Origin: Ardenticatenaceae bacterium | Lineage (GTDB): Bacteria > Chloroflexota > Anaerolineae > Promineifilales > Promineifilaceae | Direction of reading: 5' to 3' | NCBI GenBank assembly: GCA_020634435.1 | Contig: JACKBS010000009.1 | Span: 124,001 to 188,000 of the forward strand | DNA length: 64,000 bases | Part shown: positions 24,785-32,750 of the stretch, in pieces | Numbering within the stretch: position 1 is the first letter of the stretch | How the letters are laid out: each line of letters begins with the position of its first letter | The notes under the pieces: generated by a model | The model's database searches: none | Told to the model about the DNA's origin: nothing | What the model saw: only the letters and a program-made list of their open reading frames with translations | Program-made: the position numbers and the translations under genes

Positions 24785-24835
24785 TCGTAAATCGGATTGT
24801 TAATCCGATAGTCGGATTAACAATCCGACCTACGA
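24785..24835. repeat. Large inverted repeat upstream of patatin gene
   Basis: Seventeen-bp perfect arms (24792-24808 and 24812-24828, built on CGGATTGTTAATCCG) flank a TAG loop. Outer TCGTA/TACGA extend it to about 24 bp with two mismatches. Each arm is itself near-palindromic. It lies directly upstream of the Shine-Dalgarno of the 24773 gene and could fold in its leader. Confidence 0.65.
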
Positions 24836-24885
24836 TTTTCATTCATGGTGGTCAACGACAGTTGGTGTCGTCTCCTCAGGAAATA

Positions 24886-24934
24886 ATCCACAGATTACAC
24901 AGATAAAGGCTGATAAACTCTGCGAAATCTGTGG
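24886..24934. repeat. Dispersed CACAGATT-type repeat, inverted pair
   Basis: ATCCACAGATTACACAGAT at 24886-24904 is followed by AAATCTGTGG at 24925-24934, giving a possible hairpin. It is the same word family as at 18454, 61964 and 62729, and lies in the 180-bp gap between the two patatin genes. Confidence 0.55.
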
Positions 24935-24953
24935 CTGCTCTTTCTGTACCAGA

Positions 24954-25988
24954 CTAAGATTCCCCCTCTACCGCTTTGCCCGCCGCTTTCCAGGCGCGTT
25001 TGGCGTCTTCGTAGCCCATCTGGAACAGCTCTTCATGCCCGTCGCGCGTGTAGCGAATGATGCGATCCACCGGGATAGCTTTCTGTGGCGCAACGATAAT
25101 TGGCTCTGGTAAAGCATGGAACTTGTCTTCCAAAATGTCGGGGATGCCGTTGCCATCTTTGTCTTCCAGGTTTACCTGTTCGCCGCGCAGCTGGCTAAGC
25201 AGCAGCCGATTGGTCGCTTGCAGGCGAGCATTTTCCACTTGCAAACGCACCAGTTCATTGATGCGGCGGAACATTTTCAGGTCGGATTGGAAAGAAGCGA
25301 GCAGTGCCCATTCCAGCATCGTGCTGGCGGCCGTCAGGATGTTTTTTGGCGTGGGTAGCTCTGCGCCACCTTCGTCATTTTCCCAAGGGGTCATGATGAC
25401 TACCACAATTTCTTCCGCCCCGGCGTCGATGGCCGGGCCAAGCGGCGTGTTGGCTACGGTGGCCCCGTCCCAATATAGTGTGTCGTTCAGTTGGGTGGCC
25501 GGGTAAACAATGGGAATCGAGCAGCTGGCGATGATGTGATTGAGCTCGATCTTTTCGCGGCGCATCTGGCTGGGGTAAATATCGTCGCTGTTGCCAAAGA
25601 CATGCAGCTGGCCGCTGTTGATTTCTGTGGCGGTGACCCGCAGGTGAACGGCCGCTTCATCCGAATTGATTCGCGCAAAATTGACCCAGCCCTGCTCTTG
25701 CAGCGTGCCACGCAGAGGTGCCGTGTCTAGCAAGTAATTGCCTTCCAACAGGTTCCAATGATGCTTTTGCACATCGTCGGTGGTCAGGCGCTGCCAGAGC
25801 GCCCACAGCGAGCGGGAGTTATGGCCAGAGGCAATGGCCGCGCCGTTCACCGCACCAATCGAGGTGCCCGCGACGATGTTGGGGAACCATTCGTGCTCCT
25901 CTAAAAAGCGCATGACGCCCACGTGGTACGCACCGCGACCACCGCCACCGGAAAGGATCAAGGCATTTTTGCGGAACTCAGTTGGCAT
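24954..25988 (-). CDS. Patatin-like phospholipase, copy 2
   Basis: 344 residues; AGGAGG precedes ATG 25988. It closely matches copy 1 over most of its length: LSGGGGRGAYHVG, AGTSIGAVNGAAIASGHNSRSLWALW, a STAT-like ATEINSGQLHVFGNS segment and YWDGATVANTPLG. The Ser and Asp catalytic residues are intact. It differs mainly by a short insertion DDIYPSQMRREKIELN and a different C-terminal region containing NLEDKDGNGIPDILEDKF, an EF-hand-like DxDxNGIPD calcium loop. That loop may be a calcium site, absent from copy 1. Tandem duplication is the simplest origin. Confidence 0.85.
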   Translation of the reverse strand: MPTEFRKNALILSGGGGRGAYHVGVMRFLEEHEWFPNIVAGTSIGAVNGAAIASGHNSRSLWALWQRLTTDDVQKHHWNLLEGNYLLDTAPLRGTLQEQGWVNFARINSDEAAVHLRVTATEINSGQLHVFGNSDDIYPSQMRREKIELNHIIASCSIPIVYPATQLNDTLYWDGATVANTPLGPAIDAGAEEIVVVIMTPWENDEGGAELPTPKNILTAASTMLEWALLASFQSDLKMFRRINELVRLQVENARLQATNRLLLSQLRGEQVNLEDKDGNGIPDILEDKFHALPEPIIVAPQKAIPVDRIIRYTRDGHEELFQMGYEDAKRAWKAAGKAVEGES

Positions 25989-26011
25989 GGCACACCTCCT
26001 GTCTTTTGTTT

Positions 26012-28273
26012 TTAACCGATGAGATACGCGGGACGAACGGCCGTTTCTCCATTGGCAATATCTTCAGAACCGGGCGGCCGGACTGGCAAAATGATGTTGA
26101 AGGTACTGCCGGGCAGCCGTTCCTCATCTTCTGCTTCCGACTCAACCCAGATGCGTCCCCCGTGGGCCTCAATGACGCCCTTGGCAATGGGTAGGCCCAG
26201 CCCTGGCCCAGCCCCCTTAAACTTGGTGCTGCCAGTGGAGTGCAGCTGCGGATCGCCAATGCGGAAAAATTTCTCAAAAATCAGCGTATGGAACTTGGGA
26301 TCAATGCCAATGCCCGTGTCGTGGATCACAATTTCCAGAAATTCTTCTTCGTTTTGGCCGGGCACAATGGTGGCTTTAACATGAATACGGCCGCTGTCCG
26401 GCGTATACTTCACCGCATTGCCCAACAAATTAGTAAACGACTGCACCAGACGCTTAAAATCGGCATAGATGGGCGGCAAACTGTCTACGCCTTCCACCTC
26501 GTACTGAATGCGCCGCTCGCGCATCGCCTGGATAAGCGGTTCGACGGCCAGCCGCAGCACTGTGTCCAGCCGCGTCTTCACAAAAGTAAGTTGCATGCCG
26601 TCCACATCCAGCTGGCTGGCGTCTAGCATGGCTGTGATCAGGCGTTCTAGTTGCAGCGTGGCCCGGTTGATGTGCCCCACAATTTCGCGGGTTTGCTCGC
26701 GCGTCAGGGCATTTTCTTCGTTCATCGCCGACAAAATATCGGCGTACCCTTTTACTTGGGTCAGCGGCGTACGCAGCTCGTGCGAGGCAATGGTGATGAA
26801 GTCGGACTTCACCCGGTCCATGATTTCCAGCTTTTCGTTTTGCTCCACCAGGTCAATGTTCAGGTAGCGAATGTGCTCATTTTGGATATTGAGCTCACTA
26901 AACAAACGGGCGTTTTGCAGGGCAACCACGGTCTGGTCGGCCAAAGTTTGCATCAGTTCCAGCTCGATGGGCTGGTAAGGCACGGCCGAAACCTTAGGAC
27001 CCACCGCAATTAGCCCAACAATGTCATCGCCGCTGCTGACCGGTACGTACACTTCCATCGTCATGTCATCCAACCAGGTGCGCTCTTCTTCGCGCAATCC
27101 CTTGAAGGCCGGATTGAAGTCCAGCTCATATTGCAGCAGCGGCTGGTGCTGGGCCATCAACGTGTTGATGAACAAATCGTCATGGGCAAAACGCACCGGA
27201 TGGCGGGGCACCACGCCCATGGCCGGGATGGGATCAATTTCAAAGCCGCCGTCCTCCAGGTGGGTGACCAGCATCAGTGCCCCGCGGTTGGTTTCTAGCA
27301 GTTCGCTCAGCGTACCTACGATGAGAATGGAAAGCTGCTGCACATCCAACGTGCGCGAGATGGCCTGGCTGTAATTGCGCACCACCAGCCCCGCATTCAC
27401 GCCCTCGCCGCGCAGATAGCGGAAAACCACATTGCTGATCAGGCGGCGGAAAGGCTGGTACAGGAAAAAGCCGAGGGTGATGACGAGGGCAATCAGAATG
27501 GAAGTGAACACATCGTTGGTGCGGTTGATGGCTTCACCAAACTGGAATACGATGATGACGGACAAAATCAGCGGCAGCGCTGACAGGGTATTGATGATGA
27601 TGAAGGCAATGCCGCGCTGGGCTCGGGCGCGCACGTCAAAAATGCGGTAGGAGGCGATGCCGTAGGCCAATCCCACCATGCCTAGATAACGCAGCACCTG
27701 GCCAATAAGTATGAAGCCAAGCTGGTCAAAAAATTGGATGAGTTCGCCCAGAAAGATGGTTGCCAGCACGGTGAACCAAAATAAAAGACGATTGGCGTGC
27801 CAAGGGAAACGCGTTTTGCGATATTCGCGCCAGGTGGTGATGAGCAAGGCCCCAAACAGCCCGGCCCAGGTGAGGTACGCCGATAGGGTGCCGTTTGTCA
27901 GGCCGAGCGGGCGGCCATTTGGCAAAATGAAGGTGCGGTTGGGTGCCAGGAGGTTAATGAAGAGGGTGGTCAGTACGGCCGTTCCGCCCAAAATTAAATA
28001 CTTGCGCTCCGGCTGCCAGTCTAAAAAGGCGCTGGTGGCTCCCGCCAGGGCACAAACCGACAGCAGCAGCACGATGGTTGGAAAGTTGGCCAAGGGGACG
28101 CTGGCGGCAAAAAAGATCGAAAATTCCCAAACGATAGAGATGACAAGCGCAGCGACCAGCCAGGTTGCCTGGTTCTTTTCTGGCCGACGACGAATTTGGG
28201 GCAAAATCAGAATCCCCGAATAGAAGCCAGCAGCGATAAGTGGTAGGTAAAGATTGGCCTGGTATGCGTTCAT
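26012..28273 (-). CDS. Seven-transmembrane, GAF-containing sensor histidine kinase
   Basis: About 753 residues from ATG 28273; a TTG at 28312 in frame is the alternative. The N-terminal ~250 residues contain about eight hydrophobic segments in the style of the his-kinase 7TM sensor region. A GAF domain follows (~330-485; LETNRGALMLVTH, VYVPVSSGDDIVGLIAVGP). HisKA carries IASHELRTPLTQVKGYADIL. HATPase_c has N box LLGNAVKYT, G1 DTGIGID and G2 GAGPGLGLPI. No receiver partner is adjacent, so the cognate regulator is unknown. Signals could be membrane-associated or small ligands bound by the GAF. Confidence 0.85.
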   Translation of the reverse strand: MNAYQANLYLPLIAAGFYSGILILPQIRRRPEKNQATWLVAALVISIVWEFSIFFAASVPLANFPTIVLLLSVCALAGATSAFLDWQPERKYLILGGTAVLTTLFINLLAPNRTFILPNGRPLGLTNGTLSAYLTWAGLFGALLITTWREYRKTRFPWHANRLLFWFTVLATIFLGELIQFFDQLGFILIGQVLRYLGMVGLAYGIASYRIFDVRARAQRGIAFIIINTLSALPLILSVIIVFQFGEAINRTNDVFTSILIALVITLGFFLYQPFRRLISNVVFRYLRGEGVNAGLVVRNYSQAISRTLDVQQLSILIVGTLSELLETNRGALMLVTHLEDGGFEIDPIPAMGVVPRHPVRFAHDDLFINTLMAQHQPLLQYELDFNPAFKGLREEERTWLDDMTMEVYVPVSSGDDIVGLIAVGPKVSAVPYQPIELELMQTLADQTVVALQNARLFSELNIQNEHIRYLNIDLVEQNEKLEIMDRVKSDFITIASHELRTPLTQVKGYADILSAMNEENALTREQTREIVGHINRATLQLERLITAMLDASQLDVDGMQLTFVKTRLDTVLRLAVEPLIQAMRERRIQYEVEGVDSLPPIYADFKRLVQSFTNLLGNAVKYTPDSGRIHVKATIVPGQNEEEFLEIVIHDTGIGIDPKFHTLIFEKFFRIGDPQLHSTGSTKFKGAGPGLGLPIAKGVIEAHGGRIWVESEAEDEERLPGSTFNIILPVRPPGSEDIANGETAVRPAYLIG

Positions 28274-28462
28274 GAAAGCGAGCGATTGAACTGTGCCGCA
28301 CAGGAAAAACAATTCATAAGCTGGCAGGCAAAGACATGATAAGTATCAAAAGACAGGCCTATTGTAATGGTTGGCACACCCTGTGGCAATCGGCTGCCTA
28401 GGAATAGTACCAGTGTACCAACAGACCTGTCGCAATTGGCGGCTGGGGTCAGGTGAGTAAAT

Positions 28463-28489
28463 AAAAAAAGCGCAGCCAGCTGCTGCGCT
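28463..28489 (-). terminator. Rho-independent terminator of tRNA-Ser
   Basis: On the minus strand AGCGCAGC and GCTGCGCT form a perfect stem around a short loop, followed by a run of T (28463-28469 on the plus strand reads as A). It begins 7 bases past the tRNA 3' end. Confidence 0.85.
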
Positions 28490-28495
28490 CTCTTG

Positions 28496-28583
28496 TGGCG
28501 GAGAGGGCGGGATTCGAACCCGCGATACCTTCCGGTATACACGCTTTCCAAGCGTGCGCACTAAGCCTCTATGCGACCTCTCC
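28496..28583 (-). tRNA. tRNA-Ser (anticodon GGA)
   Basis: 88 nucleotides including an encoded CCA end. Acceptor arms GGAGAGG and CCTCTCC pair. The anticodon loop is TTGGAAA within the CACGC/GCGTG stem. A class II long variable arm (TACCGGAAGGTA) and the T-loop GTTCGAATC are present. The translation of its complement produces a well-known false protein, which should not be annotated. Confidence 0.95.
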
Positions 28584-28596
28584 GAACCGAATGGGA

Positions 28597-28624
28597 ATTA
28601 TAGTGCGAGATGGCAGGTTTGCAA
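28597..28624 (-). promoter_or_regulatory. tRNA-Ser promoter
   Basis: On the minus strand TTGCAA (-35) and TATAAT (-10) have 16-bp spacing. The predicted transcription start lies just before the tRNA 5' end at 28583. The -10 is a perfect consensus. Confidence 0.75.
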
Positions 28625-28648
28625 GCGTGATTGTGAAATTCCACGCAC

Positions 28649-30256
28649 CTACCAGCCAACGGCCGTTCCATCATTCCGGGGTTCGCTGCCACCAATTAGC
28701 ACTCCGCTAACCGGATCGCGCACGATAACCTGACCCCCGCCGTAGTGCAGCGGCTTGCCCTTTTCCCACAGCTCATGGCCTCGCTGCTCTAAAACTTGGC
28801 GAATGCCGTCAGAAACGGCCGTTTCCAAAGCCACCTGCTTGTTTTCTAGCCAGTTAAATCGTGGTGCGTCGAGCGCTGTTTGCGAGTCCATGCCAAAATC
28901 AATCATGTTTACCCCAACTTGCAAATGGCCCTGTGGCTGCATAAAGCCGCCCATCACGCCAAAACTGCTCCATGCCTGCCCATCCTTAGTAATGAAGCCG
29001 GGAATGATGGTGTGATACGGCCGTTTCCCCGGTGCAGCTTCGTTGGGATGGCCCGGTACCAGACTAAAGTTAGCTCCACGATTTTGCAGCTGGACGCCGG
29101 TATGCCCCGCCGTAATACCGCTGCCAAAGCCCATGTACAGACTTTGAATCCAGCTCACCATGTTGCCATTACCATCGGCAACGGTCAGGTACACGGTGTC
29201 ACCGCGGGTTTGCGGTGTGCCGGGAGTGGGCTGCAAAGCTGTGTCTGGCCGGATGAGACCATAGCGACTTTGCGTGTAGCTGTCGCTCAGCAGCGCTTCA
29301 ATTGGCACATTCACCTGCCGCGGATCGGCAATGTAGGCGTGGGCATCGGCAAAAGCCAGCTTCATCGCTTCGATGAGGGCATGGTAATAATCGGCCGTAC
29401 CGTAGCCCAGGGCAGGCAAATCGAACTGCCGGGCGATATTAAGCGCCAACAGAGCCGTGATGCCCTGCCCGTTGGGTGGTATCTCATGAAACACGTAACC
29501 ATCTTTGTAGGTAACGCTGATCGGCTGGACCCATTCTGCCTGGTAAGCGGCCAGGTCGTCCTGCGTCAGCACCCCGCTATCAGCCTGGACAGCTTCAGCA
29601 ATCTGGCGACCAATGTCGCCCAGGTAAAACGCATCGTAACCATTATTGGCGATGGTTTGCAAGGTGTGGGCAAATTCTGGGTTGCGGAACATTTCGGCGG
29701 CGTGGGGGGAACGCCCGTTGGGCAGCCACACGCGTTTGGAATCCGGCAAACGGCTCATCTTTTCCTTTGAAAGCGCCCAGGAACGGGCAATGCGCTGACT
29801 AACAGGGAAGCCATCGCGGGCATAGGTAATGGGTTGGCGCAGCAGGGTATCCAGCCCCAGGCTGCCAAATCGTTCCAACGCCAACTGCCAGCCGCGTAAA
29901 CTCCCCGGCACCGTCACTGCCAGGCCACCAATGGCCGGATAGTTGGTGTGACCCTGACTGCGAACCAAATCGGCCGTCAAAGCCATCGGGGCTGGTCCGC
30001 TGGCGTTAAGGCCGTACAGCTTGCCTTCGTCCGCTTGCCAGATCAAAGCAAAGGCATCGCCACCAATGCCGGTTGAGCATGGCTCAACCACACACAAAGT
30101 GGCCACGGTGGCAATAGCGGCATCGACGGCATTGCCACCTGCTTTTAGCACGTTCAGCCCGGCCTGTGCCGCAAGCGGTTGGCTGGTTGCCACCATGCCA
30201 TTGTGGCTAATATTGTTGGAGCGTCGGCTGGGGAAGGTGTAGCTTTCAAAATTCAT
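28649..30256 (-). CDS. Gamma-glutamyltransferase
   Basis: 535 residues from ATG 30256 with AAGGAAA upstream. It shows the Ntn-hydrolase GGT fold: MVATSQPLAAQAGLNVLKAGGNAVDAAIA, EPCSTGIGGDAFALIW and PPNGQGITALLALNI. The autoprocessing nucleophile is T354 in GDTVYLTVAD, aligned with the TTHxSVxD motif of other GGTs. The glycine pair (GGFM) used in the active site follows. No signal peptide is visible, so the enzyme may be cytosolic or exported by an unrecognised route. Family roles are glutathione/gamma-glutamyl peptide breakdown, or a related acylase such as cephalosporin acylase-like activity. It is divergent from lexA. Confidence 0.85.
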   Translation of the reverse strand: MNFESYTFPSRRSNNISHNGMVATSQPLAAQAGLNVLKAGGNAVDAAIATVATLCVVEPCSTGIGGDAFALIWQADEGKLYGLNASGPAPMALTADLVRSQGHTNYPAIGGLAVTVPGSLRGWQLALERFGSLGLDTLLRQPITYARDGFPVSQRIARSWALSKEKMSRLPDSKRVWLPNGRSPHAAEMFRNPEFAHTLQTIANNGYDAFYLGDIGRQIAEAVQADSGVLTQDDLAAYQAEWVQPISVTYKDGYVFHEIPPNGQGITALLALNIARQFDLPALGYGTADYYHALIEAMKLAFADAHAYIADPRQVNVPIEALLSDSYTQSRYGLIRPDTALQPTPGTPQTRGDTVYLTVADGNGNMVSWIQSLYMGFGSGITAGHTGVQLQNRGANFSLVPGHPNEAAPGKRPYHTIIPGFITKDGQAWSSFGVMGGFMQPQGHLQVGVNMIDFGMDSQTALDAPRFNWLENKQVALETAVSDGIRQVLEQRGHELWEKGKPLHYGGGQVIVRDPVSGVLIGGSEPRNDGTAVGW

Positions 30257-30303
30257 GACGTTTCCTTAAATTTTTGTACCAGATGTGGCAGCGTAAATTT
30301 GGC

Positions 30304-30332
30304 TTGACACCGAACAGGTGTTCGTGTATACT
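30304..30332 (+). promoter_or_regulatory. lexA promoter with an internal LexA operator
   Basis: TTGACA (30304-30309) and TATACT (30327-30332) have 17-bp spacing. Between them CGAACAGGTGTTCG (30311-30324) matches the Gram-positive SOS box CGAACRNRYGTTYG at every position. LexA bound there would block RNA polymerase, giving autorepression. The leader to ATG 30444 is about 105 nt. Confidence 0.85.
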
Positions 30333-30443
30333 CCCGTACAGAACAAATGAGCGATTGTCATAATCTTTTGTTTTGACAAGTTTACACCCGTTAGTTTACC
30401 AGATACCCCGGTATTGCGGCAGACAGCACAGGAGTTGGGCAAA

Positions 30444-31151
30444 ATGGCCAAAAAATCATTATCCGAGAGGCAGAAAAATATTCTGGCATACATTGAAGAG
30501 TATGTTGCGGAGTTTGGACGCCCCCCCACCATCCGTGAAATTGGCGGTGCAGTGAATATTAGTTCTACCTCTGTGGTGAACTACAATTTGACCAAGCTCA
30601 AGGAGCGCGGTCTTTTGGAGCGTGATGCCGAAGTTTCGCGTGGGCTGCGTCTCACTGAGAAAGTAGCGGTAGCTACAGAGCAGGTGAAGCAGTCTGTGGG
30701 CAAGGCAGTGGAAAAGGCCAATACGGCCGTTGGCAGCATCTTCCGGGTGCCGTTGGTCGGTAACATTGTGGCTGGTTCGCCTATTGAAGTCGGCAACGAT
30801 GGTGACTTTTCCGTTTACGATGAAGAAGATGCCATTGAGTTGGGCAGTTCTATGATTCCTGGGCGACATGATGATCTGTTTGCGCTGCGGGTTAGCGGGG
30901 AGTCCATGATTGACGCGATGGTCAATGATGGGGATATCGTGATCATGCGCAAGGAAAATGATGCGCGGAACGGTGACATGGTGGCCGCCTGGCTTCGCGA
31001 TGGTACCACAACCCTGAAATATTTTTATCGCGAAAACGGCCGGATTCGCCTTCAGCCTGCTAATCCAACAATGGACCCCATCTATGTAGCACCTGAAGAA
31101 GTGCAAGTGCAAGGCAAAGTGATGATGGTGCTGCGCCAGACCGCGCAGTAG
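30444..31151 (+). CDS. lexA: LexA repressor
   Basis: 235 residues from ATG 30444, with AGGAG 9 bases upstream. The winged helix covers ~1-65 (RQKNILAYIEEYVAEFGRPPTIREIG, STSVVNYNLTKLKERGLL). The S24 peptidase has cleavage site A110-G111 (NIVAGSP), Ser154 in SGESMIDAM and Lys192 in TTTLKYFY, all conserved. The linker (~65-100) is longer than usual and contains a TAV-coding ACGGCCGT palindrome. A perfect SOS box lies inside its own promoter, so autoregulation is nearly certain. The FtsK-like gene follows after a terminator and has its own GAAC-type sites. Confidence 0.93.
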   Translation: MAKKSLSERQKNILAYIEEYVAEFGRPPTIREIGGAVNISSTSVVNYNLTKLKERGLLERDAEVSRGLRLTEKVAVATEQVKQSVGKAVEKANTAVGSIFRVPLVGNIVAGSPIEVGNDGDFSVYDEEDAIELGSSMIPGRHDDLFALRVSGESMIDAMVNDGDIVIMRKENDARNGDMVAAWLRDGTTTLKYFYRENGRIRLQPANPTMDPIYVAPEEVQVQGKVMMVLRQTAQ

Positions 31152-31169
31152 ACAATTGTTGAGTAGTTG

Positions 31170-31201
31170 TGGACGGCCGTTTCTGCCGTCCATTTTTTTT
31201 A
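31170..31201 (+). terminator. Rho-independent terminator after lexA
   Basis: TGGACGGC (31170-31177) pairs with GCCGTCCA (31185-31192) around a 7-base loop. A run of eight or nine T follows. The left arm and loop include an ACGGCCGT palindrome. It separates lexA from the FtsK-like gene. Confidence 0.85.
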
Positions 31202-31213
31202 TCAATTCAAATA

Positions 31214-31235
31214 GAACAAATGTGCGCTTTTGTTC
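31214..31235 (+). promoter_or_regulatory. Candidate LexA-related site upstream of FtsK-like gene
   Basis: GAACAAATGTGC is one mismatch from the GAACNNNNGTTC box. GAACAAA (31214-31220) also pairs as an inverted repeat with TTTGTTC (31229-31235), 8 bases apart. A similar GAACAAATGAGCG lies at 30341-30353 near the lexA promoter. SOS control of the downstream gene is possible. Confidence 0.4.
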
Positions 31236-31254
31236 GTCATGTTGGAACAAGATT

Positions 31255-32508
31255 ATGAGTGAAAAAGAAACGTGGCAGAAAATGGATAAAGAAGAACGTC
31301 TGCGCCACCAGTTAGAAGTTCAATCGCGGCAGATCGAACGAGTCTTTTCCACCCATCAAGTTGCGGCACGGGTGGCTGGCGGGCAGGTGGAAACACAATC
31401 CATCCGCTTTGATTTGCAATCCCACCTGGAGTCAGGCATTCATCGCCTGCGTGGCCTTAAGCAAGACCTCTTGTCGGTGCTGGGCGTAACGGATGTTTCG
31501 TTGGCGAAAGATGAACAGGGCCAATGGCGCTTGGATATTGTGCGGCCGCACGAGCCACCAGTGGCGCTGCTCGATTTGTTGCCCTTATTGCCAGAGCTGC
31601 CGGAAAGTACGGCCGTTCTGGGCATTGATGAGGATGGCTCGCCCCTGCTGCTGCCGTTTGCTGATCCCAATATGACACACGTTCTGGTGGCCGGGACGAC
31701 TGATTCCGGTAAAACCTCGCTGCTGCGTACGATCGCCGTTTCTCTGGCGATGACCAACCGCCAATCAAAGCTCCAATTGCTGGTAATTGATCCCGACAGG
31801 CCGGGCAAGCAGAACCGGCAGCTTGCGCCGCTCATGTTCCTGCCCCATTTGCTGAGCCAGGTTATCCCTGAGCCGGAAGAAGGGCTAAGCGCGTTACAGA
31901 TTTTGGTAGATGAGATGCACCATCGGCTCAAGCACGAAACCGTGCGCCCCACCATTGTGTCCCTAATAGACAATGTAGAAGCTCTGGTTGCGTTTGCGGC
32001 CGATGATGTTTTGGCCTCGTTGGCTGCCTTGCTTCAACGTGGCGCGGAAGCGGGGATTCATTTGGTGCTGGGTACCAGCCAGCCCACGGCCGATTGGCTA
32101 AGCAGCGTCATGCGGACAAACTTGCCTTTGCGGCTCGTGGGGCAGGTACAGGATGAGGCGGACTCTTTGGCGGCAACGGCCGTTCCCGCGGCGGAAGCCG
32201 AAATGCTGCTGGGTCAGGGCGACTTTCTAGCAGTTATCGACGACACCCAGGTTCATTTTCAGGCGGCGTTTATCGGCAACTATGATTTGCATCTCACGTT
32301 GGCCACCATCCATCGCAACCGCCCGCGTCCGCTTTTAGCCCAACCCTTGCAATTAAACCTGGTTGGCGAGGTGAAACCGGAAGAAGAACCTATTGTATGG
32401 CAGCGTCAGCAAGAACCTCCCCCTTGGGATGTTGTTGATGAAGAACCTGATGAAGAGCGGTCCGACGATAATGAATTGATGGATGATATTGCGGAAGATG
32501 AGGATTAG
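31255..32508 (+). CDS. FtsK/SpoIIIE-type ATPase
   Basis: 417 residues from ATG 31255; no strong Shine-Dalgarno is seen, only GGAA nearby. The core has Walker A VAGTTDSGKTSLLRTI, as in FtsK motor domains, followed by LLVIDPDRPGKQN. It also has a helical region with LVDEMHHRLK and the FtsK-like LVLGTSQPTADWLSSVMRTNLPLRLVGQV, where the Gln/Arg motif is conserved. There is no membrane domain and no gamma DNA-reading domain; the C-terminus is strongly acidic (EEPDEERSDDNELMDD). It is therefore a short soluble motor. Linkage to lexA and the small protein at 32523 suggests a DNA-repair or damage-response role, which is inference. Confidence 0.75.
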   Translation: MSEKETWQKMDKEERLRHQLEVQSRQIERVFSTHQVAARVAGGQVETQSIRFDLQSHLESGIHRLRGLKQDLLSVLGVTDVSLAKDEQGQWRLDIVRPHEPPVALLDLLPLLPELPESTAVLGIDEDGSPLLLPFADPNMTHVLVAGTTDSGKTSLLRTIAVSLAMTNRQSKLQLLVIDPDRPGKQNRQLAPLMFLPHLLSQVIPEPEEGLSALQILVDEMHHRLKHETVRPTIVSLIDNVEALVAFAADDVLASLAALLQRGAEAGIHLVLGTSQPTADWLSSVMRTNLPLRLVGQVQDEADSLAATAVPAAEAEMLLGQGDFLAVIDDTQVHFQAAFIGNYDLHLTLATIHRNRPRPLLAQPLQLNLVGEVKPEEEPIVWQRQQEPPPWDVVDEEPDEERSDDNELMDDIAEDED

Positions 32509-32522
32509 GAGGTTAGTCTAGA

Positions 32523-32747
32523 ATGAATGTGGGCATGTTGTGGCTGGATGATGATCGCAGCCGTAGTTTGGAAGAAAAAGTGAGCCGGGCTGTGGAATAT
32601 TACCAGGAGAAATACGGCCGTTTCCCCGACACCTGCCTGGTTAATACCACAATGTTAAAAGATGAGACAAAAGTGGGGAAGGTAAACGTCCAGCCCATTG
32701 CCAATATTCTGCCGCATCATTTTTGGCTGGGAATGAACGCTAGCTGA
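32523..32747 (+). CDS. Conserved small protein downstream of FtsK-like gene
   Basis: 74 residues, with GGAGG before ATG 32523 and only 14 bp after the FtsK-like stop, so it is cotranscribed. The pattern MNVGMLWLDDDRSRSLEEKVSRAVEYYQEKYGRFPDTCLVN looks like a folded alpha/beta domain of a type found in many Chloroflexota genomes. The molecular role is unknown to me. It could be an accessory subunit of the FtsK-like ATPase. Confidence 0.7.
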   Translation: MNVGMLWLDDDRSRSLEEKVSRAVEYYQEKYGRFPDTCLVNTTMLKDETKVGKVNVQPIANILPHHFWLGMNAS

Positions 32748-32750
32748 AGT

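Noticed and set aside
23769..25988. Patatins plus class III cyclase considered as a CBASS-like defence system
   Set aside because: The cyclase lies 11 kb away, belongs to class III rather than the CD-NTase family and has receiver/GAF/PAS inputs; no Cap genes are nearby.
28495..28710. Plus-strand reading frame starting MAERAGFEPAIPSG
   Set aside because: It is the antisense translation of tRNA-Ser, a well-known artefact in automatic annotation. No ribosome binding site supports it.
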